From positions 1 through 36,996 of the forward strand of contig JAUCBJ010008589.1 in assembly GCA_032718475.1 (NCBI GenBank): a DNA stretch of 36,996 nt. The letters run 5' to 3'. A program made the position numbers and the translations under genes. Below the pieces are notes generated by a model. It searched no databases and had not been told where the DNA came from. It worked only from the letters and a program-made list of their open reading frames with translations. Each line of letters opens with the position of its first letter. Position 1 is the stretch's first letter. Below, one piece after another: positions 34,001 to 36,996 of this stretch. Source of the stretch: Nemertoderma westbladi (Eukaryota; Xenacoelomorpha; Nemertodermatida; Nemertodermatidae).

Positions 34001-36934
34001 CAATATCGCATTACAAGGCTCGGGTTCGGAAATTATATTGGCAACGTCATCAGATGAAAATCATCTACCAGAGTGCATGATTGATGGTAAAGATGGTACT
34101 TTCTGGATCACAACCGGAATGTATCCACAGCAGTTTGTCATTCGTTTCAACCAAGCCGCCAATATTAACAACATAAACATTTCGTCAAACAGTGTTAAAC
34201 ATATTATTGTCCAGAAGAGCTCGAAAAGTGAACCGGGTGATTATGAGATTCTCGCAGAAAAGGTTTTTACCCAAACCGATGGACATTTACAAGACGAACA
34301 GTTCGATTTAGGAACAGCTAAAGGCAACACAACGGCAACCTACCTTCGCTTTGTTATTAATTCTGGCTACGATCACTTTGCCTCCATACACGGGTTGAAT
34401 ATATCTGGGGAATTCGTTTAAAACTTAATTGCAGTACCTGTTTGTGTATACTATAGCTGTACCATTTGTATCTATAAGGGCTTAACCACATTACAGGCGC
34501 TTACATTTCACGTCTACTTCAGCACCTATGCTATTAGTTATCGTTTACTGTTTTGGTAAGATAATCCCGCCTCTGCAACCTGCGCCTTTCCTATAATTCT
34601 GTAATTTTTAATTTATACAATAAAATTTAAATTGTACAATAAATTTATGCACCAGTTAATTTCCAATGTGGGTGCCTCTTGTGCGAAATCCGTATATCTA
34701 AATTTTACTGTAAAATCTACATAATTAATATACAGTATTTGTGTGTAATGTAAAGTAGCATTCCACTTTACAGTGTGCTGATCAAAGTTGTTTGTTACAC
34801 GAACGAACGTAGTGAGCGAGTAAAAATAAAGATACGACGAGCAGAATACGAAACGAAACAAACATCATATTATTACTAACATTATCAGTTTTCGTACCAG
34901 TACATTTGCGAGATTATGGTGATAGTCATTCAATAGTTAATGATTTGTTTAGATAAGTTGGCATGTATCTATTTTAATTTCGCCAGTACCACATCATACA
35001 GTATAATCTATAGCGCCGTGATCCATGATGTAATCAATGGTCTTTATGACATAGTCATAAAATTTTGGAATAAAAAATGTTAGCTCTGTATTCTGTATAT
35101 ATATATAGCCTATGCCGTGGATGTTATTGTTTGCAATTTATAACTGATTTAATATATACTTACTTAAAAAAGTATTAAATTAACTAAATTAAAAAAAACG
35201 ATTAAATATATTTTATTATGAGTAATATTCCATTCCAGGTAAATAATTGTTATACGATGTATTTACAAATGCCTATTCATCAAATTAATTATTTATAGTA
35301 TAATAATATTTGTTTCGAGGCCGAAGGCCGAGGGAAAAATGCTTTTACTAATTTCGAGGAAATGTGGATTACAAAGGGGACAAATGAAATATTAAAATAA
35401 TTTTTTTTCAGCCCTTGAGAATCAATGTTAACAGGCTCACAAGGCTGGCAAATCGGCATACATACTGTACTTCAAGATTTATGACGTTCTTTTTTTGTTA
35501 CGTAAACCATCTGCGAATGCCATTGGCTGGACCGCAAAGATTGAAATTCTTCAATTATGTTGCCAATATGTGATATCAGCCTCATAATCTATAACGAGTT
35601 CTGTGGGGCGAGCCACGCAGTCAGGGTGAGCCTTAGCGCACAATTATAATTGGTAAATAGGGCGAAATTTAATGTCCGTCTGTCTGTAAGTCTGTAATGA
35701 AAAATTCATTTGTAAATAACTTTTGAAGATTTTAACCATTTTCAACCAAATTTTGTATGGGTATACTAGAGAAAAAGTTCCAATATTTTTGAAAGTTACG
35801 GGCAAATACCTCTCGAACTTTTGACTACAGATCAAATCGAACTTGCTTAAGTTCGTGTGCTGCGCGACGCCCCGCGAAAGTGTGCAATGTGCGATTACAT
35901 TCGTGTATCATAGGGCTCTATATAATACCGCATCCGTATTAGGGAAAGGGTTAAGTAAAAATTATCCCTTTAGGGGCACGCTGTGTCATTGTGATAGGAC
36001 TGTACAGAACTAAAGACACCATACTTGTGAGAGTTTTAAATTTACAATATTATTTATGATATTTTTTAATTTTTTTCTGCTACCCGAAAGGAGCCAGACA
36101 CTGGAGCAGTCAATCAACTTACCTGGAATACTGTTGTCGCAGTTTTGGCATGTTTTTTTCTGTCCGAGTTTCAACGCCTCTCTCACATCCTTGAGATGTA
36201 AAATTAAAGCGTTTGTGTTCAATTCTGCGGAGCTGGTCCCTTGGAGTTGAGTCTCCGTGCCGCACTGGGGGCAGACTATCGCATCCTTTGTAGTTAAATC
36301 CTCGTGTAAGCATTCTGTACAGAAACTGTGCACACAAAGCAATCTCTTCGGGGGCCTACAACATTGTAAATATCAATAGTAATGCACCTCGCATAACGAG
36401 GCCGTTGCGTTAAAAACACAATCTGTTTGTATCCAAACACAGTTGTACATAAATGTACATACTACTAAACAAAGCATCCCGCCTTGAAAATAAATTCGAA
36501 TCTCGTACTTCTAAATTGATTTGTGTGTAATGTAAAGTAGCACTTTACATTGTGATAAAAAAACATTGTGCTGACCCGAGTGTATTGAAACATACGAGGA
36601 TCAGGACATTATTGTTAAAGCAGCAAGTAGGTAAATTATGTAATTCCAACGACTGCTTTTGAAAAGCTGTAGATGTAACCGTTGTTTTTTGATTTTTTAA
36701 AATAAATTTATAGAGTATTATTTATATATGATTTCTTAAAGTAGTCACTGCCAATAGTGTTTTAGAACCGCATCACTGTCAGCAATCCCAAAACAGTAGA
36801 ACTCACCTATCTTTAGAATATCTTCTGTTACAAGCGGTGCACTTTATAAAGTTCACCGGAACCGGTGACGATTCCAATTCAGTCGAAGTTCGTGAAACCA
36901 AACCAGAAACCTCTTTACTCCCAATAACAGAATC
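15935..36934 (-). CDS. TRIM-like RING/B-box/coiled-coil protein with C-terminal PARP-like domain (5' partial, 11 exons)
   Basis: I joined eleven exons with GT..AG borders and matching phases: 36934-36807, 36355-36123, 22877-22750, 19739-19616, 19406-18871, 18205-18020, 17812-17638, 17308-17163, 16974-16782, 16424-16305 and 16095-15935. They total 2130 nt, or 709 residues plus stop; the start exon lies beyond the window. Domain order, numbered from the first visible residue: RING C3HC4 (C32 to C74), B-box 1 (C112 to H149), B-box 2 (C173 to H206), coiled coil (206-383), a possible filamin/Ig-like fold (about 378-475), and a PARP catalytic-like domain (about 505 onward). RING and B-box modules indicate a ubiquitin or SUMO E3 ligase that oligomerises through the coiled coil. 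Two B-boxes and a filamin-like fold recall TRIM45; the PARP part resembles the PARP14 class. The PARP pocket is altered and the last exon has a frame conflict. The last exon's frame and the 13-kb intron are the weakest links. Confidence 0.8.
16305..16424 (-). CDS. TRIM-PARP exon: PARP-like domain, substituted Tyr motif
   Basis: The acceptor TTTACAG ends at 16425 and the donor GCAG/GTAAAT is at 16305. GIRFVWSS occupies the position of G-x-YFA, so the catalytic Tyr appears replaced by Arg (R625). VYVCRIFSVAS matches the beta strand usually written M-F-x-x-R-V-L-V-G. It ends in phase 1. Confidence 0.78.
16782..16974 (-). CDS. TRIM-PARP exon: PARP-like core with His motif
   Basis: The acceptor TAATGCAG ends at 16975 and the donor ACAA/GTTAGT is at 16782. 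IKRLQNPELFKSYQKH matches the highly conserved R-I-Q-N-P-x-L-W-x-x-Y helix of PARPs. MFHTP stands where LFHGT binds NAD; the His is kept (H586) but the Gly is not. ADINRDGF matches the following I-x-x-x-G-F motif. Confidence 0.82.
17163..17308 (-). CDS. TRIM-PARP exon: start of PARP-like domain
   Basis: The acceptor TTTGGCAG ends at 17309 and the donor is ATT/GTAACT at 17163. VPNWW, then FVLVEMVDSSTFEYQRVQQLF, matches the opening of the PARP14-class catalytic domain: a Trp motif, a hydrophobic strand, then an S-x-E-Y-x-x-V helix. It ends in phase 0. Confidence 0.8.
17638..17812 (-). CDS. TRIM-PARP exon: second half of the beta domain and linker
   Basis: The acceptor CTACTTTAG ends at 17813 and the donor ACGAG/GTAAGA is at 17638. 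There are 58 codons plus G. VTDVGPYKLLLRF continues the strand pattern of the previous exon, in the manner of the end of a filamin repeat. A polar linker leads to the PARP-like part. Confidence 0.75.
18020..18205 (-). CDS. TRIM-PARP exon: first half of a possible filamin/Ig-like domain
   Basis: There are 62 codons, phase 0 at both ends. The acceptor is taken as AAAGAG ending at 18206, because only this keeps phase with the previous exon; AAAG two bases earlier would not. The donor AAG/GTTAGA is at 18020. Alternating beta-strand pattern and NNDGSFKLKVKV recall filamin repeats, but the fold call is tentative. Confidence 0.7.
18500..18705. mobile_element. Hairpin (MITE-like) element in a TRIM-PARP intron
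   Basis: About 18520-18573 and 18637-18690 are inverted copies of each other. The shared core is CAAATATTCCATTTTAATAA, flanked by AGAATCGTTT-type ends, and weaker complementarity extends outward. The short AT-rich interior has no coding capacity. Target-site duplication is unclear. Confidence 0.65.
18871..19406 (-). CDS. TRIM-PARP exon: coiled coil
   Basis: The acceptor TCCTTTAG ends at 19407 and the donor TCAAG/GTATTT is at 18871. It is a single 536-nt exon. About 100 residues form amphipathic helix (from VDDTYITQVEEIL to about NEGLGKTVTSIESL), the usual place and size of a TRIM coiled coil. A hydrophobic strand FPKLVVVK at the end probably begins the next folded domain. Confidence 0.85.
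19616..19739 (-). CDS. TRIM-PARP exon: B-box 2
   Basis: The acceptor TATTAACAG ends at 19740 and the donor TTTAG/GTGGTT is at 19616. There are 41 codons plus G. The CDIH, CTTC, CPAC and KHSADLGH ligands give a canonical B-box 2 (C173, H176, C184, C187, C192, C195, H200, H206), with the last His in the next exon. Confidence 0.88.
19881..22780. repeat. 39/35-bp minisatellite derived from an exon-intron junction
   Basis: On the minus strand each unit reads TTGGAGAGTGGACAGATAGG-GAT(GGAT)G-CCCAG-GTAAGG or GTATGG. Units of 39, 37 and 35 bp total about 2.9 kb. A block is duplicated at an offset of 800 bp (for example the GTATCCGTCC variant at 20421 and 21221). The array begins within the last codons of the B-box 1 exon and contains its splice donor, so nearly every unit keeps a CAG/GTA donor-like site. 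The long open frames on both strands reflect the 39-bp period. Confidence 0.95.
22750..22877 (-). CDS. TRIM-PARP exon: remainder of B-box 1
   Basis: The acceptor TTAAAAG ends at 22878. Ligands C125, C128, C133, C136, H140 and H149 (CIDC, CEEC, then H and DHKVV) complete a B-box begun 13 kb upstream. The chosen donor CAG/GTATGG at 22750 leaves phase 0, as required by the next exon. The last nine codons (GEWTDRDAQ) and this donor are themselves the first unit of the minisatellite that fills the next intron, so the original exon end is uncertain. A stronger-looking donor, GTAAGT, also phase 0, lies at the far end of the array (19869-19864). Confidence 0.85.
23043..23330. mobile_element. MITE-like element with about 40-bp terminal inverted repeats
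   Basis: GGTATGCATATTACC-AATTGGGGTGTCGTTTCAGCC at the left is mirrored by GGCTGAAACTACACCCCAATT-GGAAATTTGCATACC at the right. TA flanks both ends, a possible target duplication. It has no coding capacity and lies within the 13-kb intron. Confidence 0.65.
23335..25680. mobile_element. Foldback-like inverted-repeat element upstream of COG7
   Basis: The right arm (25561-25680), read in reverse complement, matches the left side in three blocks: 23335-23380 (GGACTACTGAAGCAAGG), 23847-23884 (CTTCGCTAGCGAAG region) and 23955-23992 (GGTTACCGGTAACCAGTTTG). The left arm is interrupted by the repeat array at 23401-23835. The interior (24000-25560) is rich in ACCGGT and short palindromes and has no supported gene. 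The right end lies 80 bp before the COG7 start codon, so the element may supply part of that promoter region. Confidence 0.6.
23401..23835. repeat. Opposed tandem arrays of CTTAGATCC and GGATCTAAG
   Basis: From 23401 to 23663 about a dozen copies of a 21-bp unit (ACTTAGATCC-TTCCCATACGA) run in one direction. From 23668 to about 23835 some seven copies of GGATCTAAGTTC run in the opposite sense. Together they could fold into a long imperfect hairpin. Confidence 0.85.
25761..25904 (+). CDS. COG7: COG7 exon 1
   Basis: There are 48 codons from the ATG to TKLQLFIQ; the donor is CAG/GTTGGT. The conserved DDFD and WIN motifs and the LQLFIQ end match the family. Confidence 0.92.
25761..29873 (+). CDS. 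COG7: COG7, conserved oligomeric Golgi complex subunit 7 (3 exons)
   Basis: Exons 25761-25904, 26936-27076 and 27960-29873 join with GT..AG borders, all in phase 0, to give 732 residues; the human protein is about 770. The N-terminus MSDFSKFANDDFDAADWIN matches the conserved COG7 start (DFSKF-x-x-DDFD-x-x-x-WIN), and the helical sequences across all three exons follow the family without gaps. COG7 is a lobe B subunit of the octameric COG tether, peripheral on the cytosolic face of the Golgi, where it helps capture retrograde vesicles that recycle glycosylation enzymes. The start is chosen at 25761 by homology rather than the in-frame ATG at 25698. The last exon carries 637 residues without an intron, whereas vertebrate genes have many introns. 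The gene lies inside a minus-strand intron of the TRIM-PARP gene. Confidence 0.95.
26936..27076 (+). CDS. COG7: COG7 exon 2
   Basis: There are 47 codons (EVNQSLEEL to SVSGDIEQ). The acceptor TTTTTTTCAG has a strong pyrimidine tract; the donor is CAG/GTACCG. NLPRVLRDIDVIKQE corresponds to the conserved helix of the family. Confidence 0.92.
27182..27254 (+). other. tRNA-derived relic (possible SINE head) in COG7 intron 2
   Basis: A box-A-like TGGTCTAGTGGT (27188-27199) and a box-B-like GGTTCGATCCC (27231-27241) are spaced as in a tRNA gene. The acceptor and T stems pair poorly and the anticodon arm is irregular (GGCTTCCACG in the loop region, Glu or Gly type). This is a pseudogene or SINE fragment rather than a working tRNA. 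Confidence 0.55.
27498..27531. repeat. 34-bp near-perfect palindrome
   Basis: CGTCATAATTT and AAATTATGACG enclose C-TGGTCGACCA-C. The whole 34 bp is self-complementary except for one mismatched pair beside the centre. It lies in COG7 intron 2. Confidence 0.85.
27646..27667. repeat. C22 homopolymer run
   Basis: This uninterrupted run of 22 C lies in COG7 intron 2, about 290 bp before exon 3. The exact length in a genome assembly is prone to error. Confidence 0.9.
27960..29873 (+). CDS. COG7: COG7 exon 3 (most of the protein)
   Basis: The acceptor TTGCCTCCAG ends at 27959. The exon begins VECSTNKTMSHLV, eight codons before the first ATG of this segment, and continues to TAA. The stop overlaps a potential polyadenylation signal (AATAAA, 29872-29877). 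A repeat array starts only 14 bases after the stop. Confidence 0.93.
   Translation, partial: VECSTNKTMSHLVHLDSYKTRIETALQTLREADNWTVLTADTDRVMQTHDARLILEQLVAMEASLRALRGFPEYDERETKLDSLKDRLEALVSPRLVDAINRRQTDRAAELVAVFKGMNRTEQVYIYYYRAKRASFQKEWHRLVSERGVGDASLTDFLQTVLCASLAAEARWCDEVIGPATPIILELLSRTLSGLEPPVSAVVESFLTEESFAIDGLISAKSIILNFLQEVYFVLGNSYDPSFSSSFDFIRQVWSPLFPYLSTYSDLESDYITGRCRDMSWNIVGKDIPDIRDILTKNCCVIFDILEESLNHCVLFTDCLAAPGFVETIRSSFSNFMVQLEAFLAEIVTVATDDANYWEYFGLSVNFIEVCGSMLSKLNSLESNIFERFITTLSKYINTDKQTKSLYDHFNYLESQDEEKFEYLCKFYRELETDVEVSRPLEVYINRLNNSAHQLSFDLLFAPIKRLLEPIQSMDVWSGTESDGGLEIPSYGKVPQEYITLIGSLLMSLPQQLEPYMLEGNPDLSFAVRLGRLPYPEEGGSREDSLALHWLSSVSRATMHTMGQAVLLIPRLSNHGAGQLAVDLQYLLNVVESLGLTPLSTLLHIVTLATVNVDDFVDVAMRIPARISQSMRSMRNI
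29888..30616. repeat. 23-bp minisatellite after the COG7 stop codon
   Basis: The unit is CAGCTGCACCGTGTGCACAC-ACA or its AATG variant, about 31 copies. Each unit joins two palindromes, CAGCTG (an E-box) and GTGTGCACAC, with alternating purine-pyrimidine sequence. It probably forms part of the COG7 3' UTR or immediate flank. Frames are open on both strands only because of the repeat. Confidence 0.95.
30617..30913. other. Unique AT-rich spacer
   Basis: This sequence lies between two tandem arrays. It may include the end of the COG7 transcript. I see no gene. Confidence 0.5.
30914..31199. repeat. 18-bp tandem repeat (about 16 copies)
   Basis: The unit GGAGACACCACATGCGAC repeats with minor variants (GACAGC, GATGG); the variant block recurs after 90 bp. 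It reads as Cys-Asp-Gly-Asp-Thr-Thr in one frame, but I see no splice or homology support for coding. Confidence 0.93.
31200..32016. other. Intergenic/intronic sequence, with a C18 run
   Basis: I see no gene. It holds a run of 18 C (31641-31658) and several ACCGGT-rich stretches near 31740-31830. Confidence 0.5.
32017..32697. repeat. 68-bp tandem repeat (10 copies)
   Basis: The unit begins TTTATTGTTTTGGTTAG and contains AATCCCGCCTCTGTAACCTG and CTCCTTTCC. There are ten diverged copies, some with small insertions. A separate diverged copy occurs at about 34543-34605, downstream of the IFT25 gene. Confidence 0.92.
33095..33480 (-). pseudogene. Decayed non-LTR retrotransposon (LINE) reverse transcriptase fragment
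   Basis: On the minus strand, NQFGF then (after a frameshift in a T run) KGLGTEMCIFAL, then LDAA-x-x-FDRVSHFKLFRKLLL, then YWYSHQ and WGTAVSEFF follow the order of reverse transcriptase motifs in LINE elements. Several frameshifts and in-frame stops interrupt them. The open frame continuing to 33691 may be part of the same copy but is not clearly recognisable. The clade cannot be assigned. Confidence 0.7.
33705..33790. repeat. 43-bp tandem duplication
   Basis: Two copies starting GCTGTTAGTGTACCGGT (33705 and 33748) differ at very few positions. Confidence 0.9.
33984..34421 (+). CDS. HSPB11: HSPB11/IFT25, intraflagellar transport protein 25 (intronless)
   Basis: This 145-residue ORF matches the small IFT25 family along its length; the human protein is 144 residues. 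The signature GSEIILATSSDENHLPE, then IDG-x-x-x-TFW-x-TTGM-[YF]PQ-x-F, then TATYLRF and FDHFAS-like YDHFAS are all present. The protein is a single jelly-roll (F5/8C-like) domain. IFT25 pairs with IFT27 in the IFT-B complex; in vertebrates this pair is needed for ciliary export of Hedgehog and BBSome cargo rather than for cilium assembly. The ATG context AACAATGC is acceptable and no upstream in-frame ATG precedes it. The coding sequence has no intron, unlike vertebrate genes, which could mean intron loss or a retrocopy. It sits on the opposite strand inside the 13-kb TRIM-PARP intron, after the 68-bp array. Confidence 0.95.
   Translation: MQVKGNNIALQGSGSEIILATSSDENHLPECMIDGKDGTFWITTGMYPQQFVIRFNQAANINNINISSNSVKHIIVQKSSKSEPGDYEILAEKVFTQTDGHLQDEQFDLGTAKGNTTATYLRFVINSGYDHFASIHGLNISGEFV
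34606..36122. other. Intronic sequence without recognised genes
   Basis: This region is AT-rich, within the large minus-strand intron. It includes a small hairpin motif (34741-34780, GTAATGTAAAGTAGC with ACTTTACA) that recurs at 36523-36574, and a GTCCGTCTGTCTGTAAGTCTG stretch near 35670 followed by CCAAATTTTGTATGGGTATA, which looks like a dispersed repeat. I see no coding sequence. Confidence 0.5.
36123..36355 (-). CDS. TRIM-PARP exon: second half of RING and start of B-box 1
   Basis: The acceptor TTGTAG ends at 36356 and the donor CCAG/GTAAGT is at 36123. The sequence PPKRLLCVHSFCTECL completes a RING with spacing C-x2-C-x14-C-x-H-x2-C-x2-C-x12-C-x2-C, ending CPQCG. After a linker, KTCQNCDNSIP gives the first B-box ligand pair (C112, C115). 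The exon ends in phase 1 (G), matching GA at the start of the exon at 22877. Confidence 0.88.
36356..36806 (-). other. TRIM-PARP intron within the RING finger
   Basis: This intron of about 450 bp separates the two halves of the RING domain. It contains the second copy of the GTAAAGTAGCACTTTAC hairpin motif. I found nothing else. Confidence 0.7.
36807..36934 (-). CDS. TRIM-PARP exon: first half of RING finger
   Basis: The acceptor TTTGCAG is at 36935 and the donor GATAG/GTGAGT at 36807. There are 42 codons plus two bases (AG). A Ser/Thr-rich lead is followed by KCTACNRR, which supplies the first zinc ligand pair (C32, C35). The intron is phase 2 and completes an Arg codon with the first base of the next exon. 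Confidence 0.85.
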
Positions 36935-36996
36935 CTGCAAATATTATTGAATGTTACCTCATGGGATACCGAAGGATGAAATGCTAGGACTACTTT

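Noticed and set aside
36010-36342. RING-like ORF as a stand-alone gene
   Set aside because: The first half of the RING lies in an upstream exon with matching phase, and the ORF runs past a clear splice donor at 36123.

Overview
The window is from a metazoan nuclear genome, most likely an aquatic invertebrate. It has split genes with consensus GT..AG introns, a BEL/Pao-type LTR retrotransposon, non-LTR and hairpin-type mobile-element remnants, and several satellite and minisatellite arrays. I cannot name the phylum from sequence alone. All identifications come from reading motifs and splice phases by eye; no search was run.

Layout. (1) 10-7658: a BEL/Pao-like LTR element with two LTRs and one intact 1697-codon gag-protease ORF, but no reverse transcriptase, RNase H or integrase. 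(2) 7655-12838: a satellite of 26-bp units that abuts the 3' LTR. (3) 13132-15905: a second satellite of 17/19-bp units. (4) 15935-36934, minus strand: a large split gene, incomplete at its 5' end, that I assembled from 11 phase-compatible exons (about 709 codons). It encodes RING, B-box 1, B-box 2, coiled coil, a possible filamin-like Ig fold and a divergent PARP catalytic-like domain. Its 13-kb intron (22878-36122) holds two plus-strand genes. The next intron is filled by a 39/35-bp minisatellite that has multiplied the 5' splice site of the B-box 1 exon dozens of times. (5) 25761-29873, plus strand: COG7 in three exons, the last carrying most of the protein. (6) 33984-34421, plus strand: an intronless HSPB11/IFT25 gene.

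Between the genes lie two hairpin (MITE-like) elements, a foldback-like inverted-repeat element just upstream of COG7, a tRNA-derived relic, a decayed LINE reverse transcriptase fragment, and further tandem arrays of 23, 18 and 68 bp. About one third of the window is tandem repeat, and many of the long open frames there are repeat artefacts.

Biology. COG7 is a Golgi tether subunit and IFT25 an intraflagellar transport subunit; their nesting in the large gene shows no evident functional link. The most notable content is the RING/B-box/coiled-coil protein joined to a PARP-like domain, its amplified splice-donor array, and the pol-less retroelement whose two LTRs match perfectly in one half and poorly in the other.
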